A stretch of 42,017 nucleotides of DNA from Gemmobacter caeni (GTDB lineage: Bacteria; Pseudomonadota; Alphaproteobacteria; Rhodobacterales; Rhodobacteraceae), in the NCBI RefSeq assembly GCF_003054195.1, contig NZ_QBKP01000024.1, positions 1-42,017 on the forward strand, read 5' to 3'. A program made the translations under genes and the position numbers. This document shows positions 7,983-17,436 of this stretch, piece after piece; positions within the stretch are counted from its first letter, which is position 1; every line of letters starts with the position of its first letter. The notes beneath the pieces were generated by a model. The model did not search any database, had not been told where the DNA came from, and saw only the letters and a list, made by a program, of their open reading frames with translations.

Positions 7983-8462
7983 CCGCAGTTTTGGAACCCG
8001 CAACCAACCTTAGCGCCCTATCTCACACTCTACCGGAATCGACCCCTAGGTCGCAATAGCTTGCAACCCTGTGCGGGATCAGGGACGAACGAGTTGATTT
8101 CATTGCCTGTCTTCCGATAGTCGCGGGGCGGCTGAGCTAGCGGAAGTATCGGCGCAACGGAAGAGCGTCGCTGCATCTTCTGATTGCGGGTTCAGTGAGA
8201 GCAATCAGGCTCTAGCGTAGTGCTGCGTCGTTGCAGATCGTACTCTGTCGTAGAATATCGTGCAAAATCGTAGAAATGGTTGCGGGGGCGCGCTACCTAC
8301 GAGACCGACACTCGATCCAAGCGGCCATCTGACCGACCGTATATAGCCGCCTGAAAGCACCTGAGGCGTCCGATCAATCGTGTTGAAATCTCCGCACGAA
8401 ACGCGGAAATCCCAACATGACTTATACAGGATCGCAGTTGGCAAGCTGACTTAGATAGTGGT
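7983..8462. other. 480-bp gene-free stretch downstream of the resolvase
   Basis: I see no credible gene here; the small minus-strand frames have no coherent composition. The stretch holds an 8-bp inverted repeat, CTGATTGC (8180-8187) and GCAATCAG (8201-8208), and the 10-bp-phased TCGT array at 8228-8277. No Tn3 terminal repeat was identified, so the right boundary of the transposon remnant remains unset. Confidence 0.6.
8228..8277. repeat. five TCGT units at exact 10-bp spacing
   Basis: TCGT begins at 8228, 8238, 8248, 8258 and 8268. The six bases after each core are TGCAGA, ACTCTG, AGAATA, GCAAAA and AGAAAT, turning A-rich to the right. A 10-bp period places every core on nearly the same face of the helix, as in arrays bound by a repeating protein. 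It lies between the Tn3 resolvase and the convergent TetR gene. Confidence 0.75.
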
Positions 8463-9089
8463 CTAGATGGGACGCCAGCCGAATACCCCATCTGAACAAC
8501 CAGGCAGCATTGCGTTCATCAGGGCGGTTTGCAGCATCTGTCGCTGATCCGCCTCGGGGATAGCCAGCAAATCCGCAGGCCCGAAAATCGCACGATGGGT
8601 CACGAAACCGCTGAGAAGGCTAAGCGCGAAATGCGCCCGTCCCGGATCCGCATGGCCAAACGCCCTGCTTAGAGGCAGGGCTAGTGACGTGCCAAAGAAT
8701 TGCGCAATGATCGCCCGCGCCTCGCTGCAGAGGCTGGACTGTGTCAGTAAATGAAGCGGCCTGACATCTTCTACCTTGCGCGGATCACGCAGGAAGGCCA
8801 GATCGCAGATCCGGTTGATCATGGTCGCGCCATCGGGGTCCCCTGCGGCGATGTCATCGAGGGGCGCAAGCGCCAGCAAGGCCTGACGGAATATCTCGGC
8901 CTTCGACCCGAAGGCGCGATGGACATAGGCCACATCGACCCCAGCCGCGGCGGCGATGTCGCGCAGGCTGGTGTCGGAATAGGGCATCCGCGCGAAAAGC
9001 AGCATCGCCGATGCAAGAATGCGTTCTTTCCCGGTTGCCTGCCCCGGCATGCGGTCGGTCGAGTTGGCTGAGTTGAGCGTCCTTGGCAT
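8463..9089 (-). CDS. TetR/AcrR-family transcriptional regulator
   Basis: 208 residues if started at the ATG at 9089 (MPRTLNSANSTDRMPG); a longer in-frame start at 9212 has an unlikely hydrophobic leader. The N-terminal helix-turn-helix is GKERILASAMLLFARMPYS followed by SLRDIAAAAGVDVAYVHRAF and GSKAEIFRQAL, the TetR pattern. The remaining helical domain would bind a ligand. It is transcribed away from the HlyD-RbbA export operon. With a candidate operator in the shared region, it is the likely repressor of that operon; the ligand cannot be read from sequence. Confidence 0.9.
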   Translation of the reverse strand: MPRTLNSANSTDRMPGQATGKERILASAMLLFARMPYSDTSLRDIAAAAGVDVAYVHRAFGSKAEIFRQALLALAPLDDIAAGDPDGATMINRICDLAFLRDPRKVEDVRPLHLLTQSSLCSEARAIIAQFFGTSLALPLSRAFGHADPGRAHFALSLLSGFVTHRAIFGPADLLAIPEADQRQMLQTALMNAMLPGCSDGVFGWRPI

Positions 9090-9241
9090 GGGTGGCTTGT
9101 GTTCGTCCGGTGGCTTCGACGCGAAGAAACTGAAAATGCTGCCCCGGAGCAGAGGTGCGGCAAGGTGCAGCCCACACCGGGTCGTGTTGTTTAGCTGGTT
9201 TTTCAACAGCAAACAACCAGCAGCCGCTTTTGCGCGACAAT

Positions 9242-9273
9242 ACAGGTTTTCACCCTGTCATTGAGCGTTGACA
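9242..9273 (+). promoter_or_regulatory. candidate operator and -35 box for the export operon
   Basis: ACAGG (9242-9246) and CCTGT (9254-9258) form a dyad with a 7-base centre. TTGACA at 9268-9273 matches a -35 box; the -10 region downstream is weak. The position between the divergent TetR and HlyD genes suggests repressor control. Confidence 0.4.
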
Positions 9274-9348
9274 ACAGGGGAGCGTAGGGCGAAAACCGCA
9301 TCGGGACATGCGCGAAGCATCCATCAGCACAGCAATCAGAGGCAGATC

Positions 9349-10416
9349 ATGGCAAAGCCCGGCAGAAACACCATTATTCTGGGCGGCCTGGCCGTTGTCG
9401 CCGTGCTTGGCTGGCTGGCCTGGGACCGGCTGCAACCCGCCGGTCTGCCGGCGGGTTTTGCCAGCGCCAATGGCCGGATCGAGGCGACCGAGGTGGATAT
9501 CGCGGCGCTCACCGGCGGCCGAATCGCCGAAATCACCGCTGCCGAAGGTGACATGGTCAGCGCAGGCGATGTGCTGGTGCAGATGGACGTGGTGCAGCTG
9601 AACGCACAAAAACGTCAGGCCGAAGCGCAGCTTGCCCGCGCCGAAATCGGCGTCGAGACAGCAAGGGCGCTGGTCGCTCAGGCCGAGGCACAAGAGCGCG
9701 CGGCCCGGGCCGCGGTTGATCAGGCAGGCTCGGTTGCCGATGCCGCGTCGCGCAGGCTTGAACGCTCTGAGCAGCTTGCAAAGACCAGTGCGATCTCGCA
9801 GCAGGTGCTGGATGATGACCGCGCCCGGGACGCCCAGGCCCGCGCCGGTGTGGCCTCGGCCGAAGCCAGCCATGCGGCAGCGCTGGCAGGGGTCAGCAGC
9901 GCGCAGGCGCAGGTGGTCGATGCAAGTGCGGCCGTCGAGGCGGCAAAGGCGTCGATTGATGCGATCCAGGCCTCTCTGGACGACGCCACGCTGAAAGCGC
10001 CGCGCACGGGCCGGATCCAGTATCGCATCGCACAAGAGGGCGAGATTGTCGGCTCTGGCGGGCGGATCCTCAGCCTTGTCGATCTGGGCGATGTCTATAT
10101 GACGGTTTTTCTGCCGACATCGCAGGTCGGCCGGGTGCAGGTCGGATCAGAGGTGCGCCTTGTCATGGATGCGGCGCGGGAATTCGTGATCCCGGCCACG
10201 GTTTCCTATGTTGCCGATGTGGCGCAGTTCACGCCAAAGACGGTCGAGACCGCCGATGAGCGCGAAAAGCTGATGTTCCGCGTCCGTGCCCGCATCGACC
10301 CCGAGCTGCTGTCGCGGCATATCGAATATGTCAAAACCGGCCTGCCGGGCATGGCCTATCTGCGGCTTGATCCGGATGCCGCCTGGCCTGACTTTCTTTC
10401 CAATGTCGTGAAATGA
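9349..10416 (+). CDS. HlyD-family membrane fusion protein (YhiI/YbhG-like)
   Basis: 355 residues from the ATG at 9349, with GAGG at 9339-9342; the frame is open further upstream but the extra residues are not family-like. One N-terminal membrane anchor ([18 protein letters not shown]) is followed by the first half of a lipoyl-like domain ([21 protein letters not shown]). A long Ala/Gln/Glu-rich coiled-coil hairpin (about residues 85-210) and a beta-barrel part ([20 protein letters not shown]) complete it. It would link the inner-membrane ABC exporter to an outer-membrane channel, none of which is encoded here. The next gene overlaps its stop by four bases (ATGA). Confidence 0.9.
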   Translation: MAKPGRNTIILGGLAVVAVLGWLAWDRLQPAGLPAGFASANGRIEATEVDIAALTGGRIAEITAAEGDMVSAGDVLVQMDVVQLNAQKRQAEAQLARAEIGVETARALVAQAEAQERAARAAVDQAGSVADAASRRLERSEQLAKTSAISQQVLDDDRARDAQARAGVASAEASHAAALAGVSSAQAQVVDASAAVEAAKASIDAIQASLDDATLKAPRTGRIQYRIAQEGEIVGSGGRILSLVDLGDVYMTVFLPTSQVGRVQVGSEVRLVMDAAREFVIPATVSYVADVAQFTPKTVETADEREKLMFRVRARIDPELLSRHIEYVKTGLPGMAYLRLDPDAAWPDFLSNVVK

Positions 10417-13151
10417 CCGGCTCAGTTGCCGGGGTCTCCGGCCTGACGCTGCGCTATGGCAAGGTCACGGCGCTTGACAATGTGACGCTGGAGATCCCTG
10501 AGGGGCGCATGGTCGGGCTGATCGGGCCAGACGGGGTCGGAAAGTCCAGCCTTCTGTCGCTGCTGGCCGGGGCACGTGTGATCCAGCAGGGCAAGGTCGA
10601 GGTTCTGGGCGGCGATATGCGCGATGTGGCGCATCGCAACCGCGTCTGCCCCCGCACCGCCTATATGCCGCAGGGTCTGGGCAAGAACCTCTACCCGACG
10701 CTTTCGGTCGAAGAGAACCTTGATTTCTTCGGCTCGCTTTTCGGTCATGACAAGGCCGAACGCGAGCGGCGGATCACCGATCTGCTGGCTGCGACCGGCA
10801 TGACGCCGTTCCGGTCGCGCCCGGCGTCAAAGCTGTCGGGCGGCATGAAGCAAAAGCTGGGTCTGTGCTGCGCGCTGATCCATGATCCCGATTTCCTGAT
10901 TCTTGACGAGCCGACCACCGGCGTCGATCCGCTGTCGCGCCGCCAGTTCTGGGATCTGATCGACCGCATCCGCGCGACACGGCCGGGGATGAGCGTGATC
11001 ACCGCCACCGCCTATATGGAAGAGGCCGCGCGCTTCGACTGGCTGGTTGCGATGAATGCGGGCCGGGTGCTGGCCACCGGCACCACCAGCGATCTGCTGT
11101 CGCGGACCGGGGCCGACACGCTTGATGCAGCCTTCATCGCGCTTTTGCCCGAAGAAGACCGGGGCGAAGACAGTGCCGTGGTGATCCCGCCGCGGACCAC
11201 CGATGACAGCGATATCGCCATCGAGGCCGAGGGGCTGACGCAGCGCTTTGGCGATTTCGTGGCGGTCGACAATGTTTCCTTCCGCATCCCCAGGGGTGAG
11301 ATTTTCGGCTTTCTGGGTTCGAACGGCTGCGGCAAGACGACGACGATGAAGATGCTCACCGGGCTTCTGGAGCCGAGTGAGGGCCGGGCAAAGCTTTTCG
11401 GCCATGAGGTCGATGCAAGCGATCTGTCGGTGCGCCGCCGGGTCGGGTTCATGTCGCAGGCCTTCTCGCTCTATTCCGAGCTGACGGTGCGTCAGAACCT
11501 TGATCTGCACGCGCGGCTTTTCGATATGGCGGCCGAGAAGATCCCCGCCAGGGTTGACGAGATGATCGCCCGGTTCGATCTGGGCGACGTGACCGACAGC
11601 CTGCCCGAGGCGTTGCCGCTGGGTATCCGCCAGCGGCTTTCGCTGGCGGTGGCGATGATCCATGCGCCCGAGATCCTGATCCTTGACGAGCCGACCTCGG
11701 GGGTGGACCCGGTGGCGCGCAACGGCTTCTGGCGTATTCTGGCGGAACTTTCGCGCAAGGATGGCGTGACGATCTTTGTCTCGACCCATTTCATGAACGA
11801 GGCGGAATGGTGCGACCGCATCAGCCTGATGCATGCGGGCAAGGTGCTGGTCTCGGACACCGCCGAGGGGATCACGAAAGCCAAAGGTTGCGCCACGCTG
11901 GAAGACGCGTTCATCGCCTATCTTGAAGAGGCGATTGGCGAGACGGCACCCGCCCCCGCCGCTGCGCCCGAGGCCGCGCCCGAGGCCCCCGCAGCCGGGG
12001 TGACCCATCACGCGCAGCAATCCGGCTTCAGCCTGCGGCGACTGCTTAGCTATTCGCAGCTGGAAAGCCTGCAATTGCAGCGCGATCCGATCCGGCTGAC
12101 CATGGCGTTGGTCGGCAGCCTTCTTCTGATGATCGTGGTGGGGCTGGGCATCAACATGGATGTCGAGGATCTGACCTTCGCCGCCCTTGACCGCGACCAG
12201 ACCACCACCAGCCGCAATTATATCGCCGATATTGCGGGATCGCGCTATTTCATCGAACAGCCGGCCCTGACAAGTTACGACGAGATCGACGCAAGAATGC
12301 GCTCGGGCGAGCTGGCGCTGGCGATCGAGATCCCGCCCGGCTTTGCCGCCGATATCGCGGCAGGCAGGGATGTGCAGGTCGGGGCCTGGTTCGACGGCGC
12401 CAACCCCAGCCGCGCCAATACGGTGCAGGGCTATGTGCAGGGCATGCATGCCGACTGGATCACACGTCAGGCGCGTCAGCTTTACGGTGACAAGGCGAGC
12501 GGCGGCAGTTTCGAACTGGTGACCCGATACCGCTACAACCCCGACGTGCGCAGCCTGAATGCGATGGTCCCGGCGATCATCCCGCTGCTTTTGCTGATGA
12601 TCCCGGCGATCCTGACCACGCTTTCGGTCGCGCGTGAACGCGAACTGGGCTCGATCATCAATTTCTACGTCACGCCGGTGACGCGGCTGGAATTTCTGCT
12701 TGGCAAACAGCTGCCCTATATCGCGCTGGCCATGCTGAATTTCTTCCTGATGATGGCCATGGCGGTCACATTCTTCGCAGTGCCCTTCAACGGCAGTTTT
12801 CTGGGCTTTACCCTTTCGGCGCTGATCTATGTCACCGCGACCACGGCGCTTGGTTTTCTGGTGTCGGTCTTCATCGCAAGTCAGGTCGCGGCGCTGTTCG
12901 CGACCGCCATGCTGACGATGATCCCGGCGGTCAGCTATTCGGGTTTGATCTACCCGGTCTCTTCGCTGTCGGGTTTTGGCCGGGTTCTGGGCGAGATCTA
13001 CCCCTCGACCTGGTTTATCACCGCCGCGCGGGGGGCTTTCTCCAAGGCCTTCGGAATGGCGGAACTGGCCGGGCCGATGCTGGCCATGGGCATCGCCATT
13101 CCGGTGATTATCGGGCTGGCGGCGGCCTTCCTGGAAAAACAGGCGAAGTGA
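10413..13151 (+). CDS. RbbA/YhiH-like exporter: two ATPase domains fused to a permease
   Basis: 912 residues. The first nucleotide-binding domain (about 5-240) has Walker [10 protein letters not shown] (38-46), signature LSGGMKQKL and Walker [14 protein letters not shown]; its H-loop reads [10 protein letters not shown], lacking His. The second (about 270-505) has [10 protein letters not shown], a degenerate signature [22 protein letters not shown] and an intact H-loop [10 protein letters not shown]. An Ala/Pro-rich linker (about 512-530) leads to an ABC-2 permease with one membrane segment near 565-585, a periplasmic domain, and five to six segments from about 715. This is the RbbA-type architecture. 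Substrate unknown; such exporters act with an HlyD partner and a second permease, both adjacent. Confidence 0.9.
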   Translation: MTGSVAGVSGLTLRYGKVTALDNVTLEIPEGRMVGLIGPDGVGKSSLLSLLAGARVIQQGKVEVLGGDMRDVAHRNRVCPRTAYMPQGLGKNLYPTLSVEENLDFFGSLFGHDKAERERRITDLLAATGMTPFRSRPASKLSGGMKQKLGLCCALIHDPDFLILDEPTTGVDPLSRRQFWDLIDRIRATRPGMSVITATAYMEEAARFDWLVAMNAGRVLATGTTSDLLSRTGADTLDAAFIALLPEEDRGEDSAVVIPPRTTDDSDIAIEAEGLTQRFGDFVAVDNVSFRIPRGEIFGFLGSNGCGKTTTMKMLTGLLEPSEGRAKLFGHEVDASDLSVRRRVGFMSQAFSLYSELTVRQNLDLHARLFDMAAEKIPARVDEMIARFDLGDVTDSLPEALPLGIRQRLSLAVAMIHAPEILILDEPTSGVDPVARNGFWRILAELSRKDGVTIFVSTHFMNEAEWCDRISLMHAGKVLVSDTAEGITKAKGCATLEDAFIAYLEEAIGETAPAPAAAPEAAPEAPAAGVTHHAQQSGFSLRRLLSYSQLESLQLQRDPIRLTMALVGSLLLMIVVGLGINMDVEDLTFAALDRDQTTTSRNYIADIAGSRYFIEQPALTSYDEIDARMRSGELALAIEIPPGFAADIAAGRDVQVGAWFDGANPSRANTVQGYVQGMHADWITRQARQLYGDKASGGSFELVTRYRYNPDVRSLNAMVPAIIPLLLLMIPAILTTLSVARERELGSIINFYVTPVTRLEFLLGKQLPYIALAMLNFFLMMAMAVTFFAVPFNGSFLGFTLSALIYVTATTALGFLVSVFIASQVAALFATAMLTMIPAVSYSGLIYPVSSLSGFGRVLGEIYPSTWFITAARGAFSKAFGMAELAGPMLAMGIAIPVIIGLAAAFLEKQAK

Positions 13152-13158
13152 GGGGCGG

Positions 13159-14271
13159 ATGAACCTGCGCAACACCTTCAATCTGGGCGTCAAGGAATTG
13201 CGCGGGCTCTGGCGCGATCCGGTGATGCTGGTGCTGATCGTCTATTCCTTTTCGCTCTCGATCTGGACCTCTGCGAACGTCTCGCCCGAGGCGCTGACGA
13301 ATGCCGCGATCTCGATCGTGGATGAGGATCAGTCGCATCTCTCCGCCCGCATCACCTCGGCCTTTTATCCGCCCTATTTTGTCGAGCCGCAGATGACCAC
13401 GACGGCCGAGATGGATCGGCGGATGGATCAGGGGCTGGATACTTTTGCGCTGAACATCCCACCGGATTTCGCGCGCGATGTGCTGGCCGGAAAAAACCCG
13501 GCGATCCAGCTGAATATCGACGCGACAAGGATGAGCCAGGCCTTCACCGGCGGCGGCTATATCCAGCAGATCGTGTCCTCCGAGGTTTCGGAATATGTGG
13601 CGGGCTACCGGGCCGAGACCGCGCTGCCGGTCGATCTGGCGCTCCGCGCGCGGTATAATCCCTCGCTGGATCCGAAGTGGTTCGGCGCGATTTCCGCCGT
13701 GATCCGGTCGATCACCATGCTGTCGCTGGTGCTGACCGGCGCGGCGCTGATCCGCGAAAAGGAACATGGCACGGTCGAGCACCTGCTGGTCATGCCCGTC
13801 ACCCCGACCGAGATCATGTTTTCCAAGATCTGGTCGATGGGGCTGGTGGTGCTGCTGGGGTCGATCTTTTCGCTAAGTGTTGTGGTGCAGGCGCTGATGG
13901 CGGTTCCGGTGCAGGGCTCGGTCGTGCTGTTTCTTGCGGGCGCGGTGCTGATGGTTTTCGCCATGACGGGGCTTGGAATTTTCCTTGCCACCATCGCCGG
14001 GTCGATGCCGCAATTCGCGCTTTTGCTGATGATGGCGCTTTTGCCGCTGCAGGTGCTGTCAGGCGCGATGACGCCGCGGGAATCCATGCCAGAGATCATC
14101 CAGACCATCATGCTTGCAGCCCCCAACACGCATTTCATCATCCTCTCGCAGGGCATCTTGTTCCGAGGTGCGGGGCTTGACGTGGTCTGGCCCCAGTTCG
14201 CGGCGCTGGCGGCGATCGGGGTGGCGCTGTTCTGGCTGGCACTGATACGATTCAAGAAATTCCTGCGGTAA
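13159..14271 (+). CDS. ABC-2 type permease (YhhJ-like)
   Basis: 370 residues, starting seven bases after the RbbA-like gene with GAGGGGCGG just upstream. An N-terminal membrane helix (VMLVLIVYSFSLSIW) precedes a large periplasmic domain (about 45-170), then five to six membrane segments (for example VVLFLAGAVLMVFAMTGLGI), with the ABC-2 motif IREKEHGTVEHLLVMPVTP between them. The architecture mirrors the permease half of the preceding protein, so the two probably pair as the transport channel. Substrate not deducible. Confidence 0.9.
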   Translation: MNLRNTFNLGVKELRGLWRDPVMLVLIVYSFSLSIWTSANVSPEALTNAAISIVDEDQSHLSARITSAFYPPYFVEPQMTTTAEMDRRMDQGLDTFALNIPPDFARDVLAGKNPAIQLNIDATRMSQAFTGGGYIQQIVSSEVSEYVAGYRAETALPVDLALRARYNPSLDPKWFGAISAVIRSITMLSLVLTGAALIREKEHGTVEHLLVMPVTPTEIMFSKIWSMGLVVLLGSIFSLSVVVQALMAVPVQGSVVLFLAGAVLMVFAMTGLGIFLATIAGSMPQFALLLMMALLPLQVLSGAMTPRESMPEIIQTIMLAAPNTHFIILSQGILFRGAGLDVVWPQFAALAAIGVALFWLALIRFKKFLR

Positions 14272-14276
14272 GGCAT

Positions 14277-15356
14277 ATGTTGGGCCGCCTGCTTCTGATC
14301 CTGACGCTTGCGCTTGCAGGCTGCGCTGCGCGTCCGGGGCCGGAAGTTCTGGCCCCCGATGCCGGTGCCCTGCCCGAGGGCGCCCGCCTTGTCCGGGTGC
14401 TGACCATGACCACCCGCGCGCCCGAGGCAAATCTGCCGGGGGCCTTTGGCGACTCTCGCTCCATCCGGCCAAGCTGGCTGGAATACGAGGTCTCGGTGCC
14501 GCCTGGCCATCGGCCGGGAAAGATTGAATGGCCGGATCGCAATGGCAGCAGCGCCGACCGGAATTTCGTGATGCGCAGCCGGCAGACGCTTAGCCGTGAC
14601 GCCTTTGCAAAGCGTCTCTCGCGCGAGGGGGTCGGGCTTTATGTCCACGGCTTCAACACCCGCTTTCATGAGGCCTTGTTCCGTACCGCGCAGCTTTCGG
14701 TCGATGCGCATATCGAGGAAAAGCCCGTCCTTTTTACATGGCCCTCGGCAGGCTATCCGGGCGCCTATCTGGCTGATCGTGACGCGTCTGACTTTTCCCG
14801 CGCGGCGCTTGCCGATCTGCTGCGGCTTTTGACAAAGGGTCGGTCCGCTTCCGACGCGGTGCCGGTGCTGGCTCACAGCATGGGCGCGCGGCTGACGATG
14901 GAGACGCTGGTGCAACTGCGTCTTGCCGGGCGGGACGATGTGCTGGACCGGATCGAGGTCATCCTTGCCGCCCCGGATATTGATATCGATCTTTTCCGCG
15001 CCCAGATGGTCAGCCTTGGGCCGATGAAGCATCCCATCACGGTGCTCGTCTCCTCGGACGATCTGGCGCTGAAACTGTCGTCGCAGCTTTCGGTACGTCG
15101 GATACGGCTTGGGCTTGTCGATGTGCGTGATCCGGCGGTCCAGCGCCTGGCGGTCGCGACCGGAATACGGATCGTGGATATTACCGATATTCCGACCGAT
15201 GATCCCGCCCACAGCCGCTATGTCGGCCTGCTTTCCGGCGAGGCCGGGGCTGTGGTTGAAAACACCCTTTTCGGTGAGGTACGCTTGGCTGGGGCCATTG
15301 TCTTCAATCAGGTCGGTGGTGTCTTCACTGGCATCGGTGATGTGCTGGCGGATTGA
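14277..15356 (+). CDS. lipoprotein alpha/beta-hydrolase (DUF900 family)
   Basis: 359 residues, starting five bases after the permease stop. A lipoprotein signal is clear: MLGRLLLILTLALAGC, lipobox LAGC with Cys16 as the lipidated residue. Hydrolase motifs are GLYVHGFNTRF (oxyanion strand), FTWPSAG and LAHSMGARL with the nucleophile Ser. This is the DUF900 pattern. The enzyme would sit in the periplasm, anchored to a membrane. Tight linkage to the exporter suggests it acts on, or helps deliver, the exported lipid-like or ester-containing compound; this is inference. A GC-rich gap follows before the PHA synthase. Confidence 0.85.
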   Translation: MLGRLLLILTLALAGCAARPGPEVLAPDAGALPEGARLVRVLTMTTRAPEANLPGAFGDSRSIRPSWLEYEVSVPPGHRPGKIEWPDRNGSSADRNFVMRSRQTLSRDAFAKRLSREGVGLYVHGFNTRFHEALFRTAQLSVDAHIEEKPVLFTWPSAGYPGAYLADRDASDFSRAALADLLRLLTKGRSASDAVPVLAHSMGARLTMETLVQLRLAGRDDVLDRIEVILAAPDIDIDLFRAQMVSLGPMKHPITVLVSSDDLALKLSSQLSVRRIRLGLVDVRDPAVQRLAVATGIRIVDITDIPTDDPAHSRYVGLLSGEAGAVVENTLFGEVRLAGAIVFNQVGGVFTGIGDVLAD

Positions 15357-15674
15357 GGCCGCGGCCTTGGCCCGGCGTTGGTGCCAGCGGCATTGGCCGG
15401 GTCATGGCCTCGACGTCGCGCCGTTTTGCCGGTAATCGTCCATGATGATCAGGGCAGGGACAGGGGATTCCGTGTCCGCCGCCGGACGCCGATGCTTTGC
15501 CTGTTCAGTCCGGGGGCGGCTGTTTCGGCGGTTTGACGGCGCTTTACGACATGTCGTCGGCATCGGGCCTTGGGCGCAATGCCTATGTTCAAGAAAAATC
15601 TTGAACTCTTTGATTTCGATCAACACTCGTTGATAGTTCTGTGCTAACTTCCGCCGGTAAATTGGAGACGCGAC
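15357..15674 (+). promoter_or_regulatory. 318-bp regulatory gap upstream of the PHA synthase
   Basis: No credible gene lies here. The gap holds a perfect 12-bp palindrome, ACGACATGTCGT, at 15546-15557, the FNR-type site at 15610-15623 and a candidate -10 at 15645-15650. The last 90 bases are AT-richer than the surroundings, as expected of a promoter. Confidence 0.65.
15610..15623 (+). promoter_or_regulatory. perfect FNR/FnrL-type binding site
   Basis: TTGATTTCGATCAA matches the FNR consensus TTGAT-N4-ATCAA at all ten defined positions. Its centre (15616.5) lies about 41 bases before the start predicted from TAACTT at 15645-15650, the spacing of class II FNR-activated promoters. The PHA synthase ATG follows at 15675. 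It predicts activation of phaC-pta-ackA-fabI when oxygen is low. Confidence 0.8.
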
Positions 15675-17432
15675 ATGGCCCTTACTCCCAAATCAGATGG
15701 CTCGGGTGCAACCGGCGATGAAAGCCTTGGCATCGAGGCTTTTCAGGCCGTTGACCGCATACGAGAGGCGCTCTCGGGACAGCTCAGCGGCGGGGTCTCG
15801 CCCGGCTCGCTGATGATGGCCTATGTCGACTGGGCCTTTCATCTGGCGCAGGCACCGGGCAAGCAGATGGAACTGGGCGTCAAGGCGGGCCGCAAATGGC
15901 AGCGTCTCATGGCGCATCTGATGGCCTCGGCGATGGATCCGCAGGCCGCGCCGGTCATCACGCCCTTGCCGGGCGACCGCCGTTTCGCCGGTGAAGCCTG
16001 GGCGAAACCGCCCTTCAGCTGGATGTCGCAGGCTTTCCTGCTGCAGCAGCAATGGCTGCATAACGTCACCCATGAGGTTCCGGGCGTGACGAAGCACCAC
16101 GAGGATGTGGTGTCTTTTGCCGCGAAACAGATCCTTGATGTCTGTGCGCCTTCGAACAACCCTTTTACCAATCCCGAGGTTGTGGCACGGACCTGGGCTA
16201 CCGGAGGCATGAACCTTGTGAAGGGCTGGCAGAACTGGCTGCAGGACGTCGTCCGCCAGATCCGGCAGGAGCCGCCAGAGGGTGTCGAGGCCTTTACACC
16301 GGGTCGCGATGTGGCGGTGACGCCGGGCAAGGTAATCTTCCGCAACCACCTGATCGAACTGATCCAGTATACGCCCACGACAGAAACCGTGCACCCCGAG
16401 CCGGTGCTGATCGTTCCGGCCTGGATCATGAAATACTATATCCTCGACCTCAGCCCGGAGAATTCCCTGATCCGCTGGCTGGTGGCGCAGGGCCACACGG
16501 TTTTCGCCATTTCCTGGCGCAATCCGGGTGCAGAGGATCGTGATCTGACGCTGGAGGATTATCGCCGGCTGGGCGTGATGGCCGCGTTGGATGAGATCAC
16601 CCGTCTAATGCCCGATCAGAAAATCCACGCCACCGGCTATTGTCTGGGTGGCACTTTGCTGTCGATCGCGGCGGCTGCCATGGCGGGGAAGGGGGACGCG
16701 CGTCTCGCCTCGCTGACGCTGCTTGCCGCGCAGGTCGATTTCGCCGAACCGGGCGAGCTTGCGTTGTTCATCGACCCAAGCCAGCTGCATCTTCTTGAAA
16801 GCATGATGTGGAACCGCGGCTATCTCTCTGCCGATCAGATGGCGGGGGCGTTTCAGCTTTTGCGCTCGAATGACCTCATCTGGTCCCGGATGGTGCGCGA
16901 TTACATGATGGGCGAGCGGACGGCGATGAATGATCTCATGGCCTGGAATGCCGACAGCACCCGGATGCCCTATCGGATGCATGCCGAATATCTGCGCAGG
17001 CTTTATCTGAATAATGAGCTTTCTTCGGGACGCTTCACCGCCGGGGGCAAGACAGTTCTGTTGCAGAACATCCGGGTGCCGATCTTTGCCGTCGGGACCG
17101 AGCGCGATCATGTCGCACCCTGGAAGTCGGTCTACAAAATCCACCAGTTCACCGATTGCGAGGTGACTTTCGCGCTGACGTCGGGCGGGCATAATGCGGG
17201 GATCGTCTCTCCTCCCGGTCACCCGCGCCGCCGCTACCGGCTGGCGACCCGCGCCCATGACGACGCGCTTTTGCCGCCCGAGACCTGGGTCGAGGCCAAT
17301 CCTGCAACCGAGGGTTCGTGGTGGACGCCCTGGCAGGCCTGGCTTGCCGCGCGTTCGGGTGCCCCCGCCGCGCCGCCCGCAATGGGCAACGCGCTGGCAG
17401 ATGCGCCCGGCACATATGTTTTCCAGAGGTGA
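15675..17432 (+). CDS. phaC: poly(3-hydroxyalkanoate) synthase, class I type
   Basis: 585 residues, the usual length of class I synthases. It polymerises (R)-3-hydroxyacyl-CoA at the granule surface with release of CoA. The lipase-like box GYCLGGTLL places the nucleophile Cys at 323; Asp478 (TERDHVAPWKSVYKI) and His506 (TSGGHNAGI) complete the triad. The conserved substrate-domain run SLIRWLVAQGHTVFAISWRNP is present. No phaA, phaB, phasin or depolymerase is nearby. It instead leads a cluster with a phosphotransacetylase, kinase and enoyl reductase. The FNR-type site upstream suggests low-oxygen control. Confidence 0.93.
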   Translation: MALTPKSDGSGATGDESLGIEAFQAVDRIREALSGQLSGGVSPGSLMMAYVDWAFHLAQAPGKQMELGVKAGRKWQRLMAHLMASAMDPQAAPVITPLPGDRRFAGEAWAKPPFSWMSQAFLLQQQWLHNVTHEVPGVTKHHEDVVSFAAKQILDVCAPSNNPFTNPEVVARTWATGGMNLVKGWQNWLQDVVRQIRQEPPEGVEAFTPGRDVAVTPGKVIFRNHLIELIQYTPTTETVHPEPVLIVPAWIMKYYILDLSPENSLIRWLVAQGHTVFAISWRNPGAEDRDLTLEDYRRLGVMAALDEITRLMPDQKIHATGYCLGGTLLSIAAAAMAGKGDARLASLTLLAAQVDFAEPGELALFIDPSQLHLLESMMWNRGYLSADQMAGAFQLLRSNDLIWSRMVRDYMMGERTAMNDLMAWNADSTRMPYRMHAEYLRRLYLNNELSSGRFTAGGKTVLLQNIRVPIFAVGTERDHVAPWKSVYKIHQFTDCEVTFALTSGGHNAGIVSPPGHPRRRYRLATRAHDDALLPPETWVEANPATEGSWWTPWQAWLAARSGAPAAPPAMGNALADAPGTYVFQR

Positions 17433-17436
17433 CAAG

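Noticed and set aside
9261-9274. FNR-like site TTGAGCGTTGACAA upstream of the HlyD gene
   Set aside because: Only half of the dyad is kept, and the sequence is better explained by the TTGACA -35 box.
10827-13193. A 788-codon minus-strand open frame opposite the RbbA-like gene
   Set aside because: It is a mirror of a GC-rich coding strand: rich in Arg, His, Gln and Asp with no domain, while the plus strand has complete ABC motifs.
13605-15212. A 535-codon minus-strand open frame
   Set aside because: Same reason: low-complexity composition opposite two well-supported plus-strand genes.
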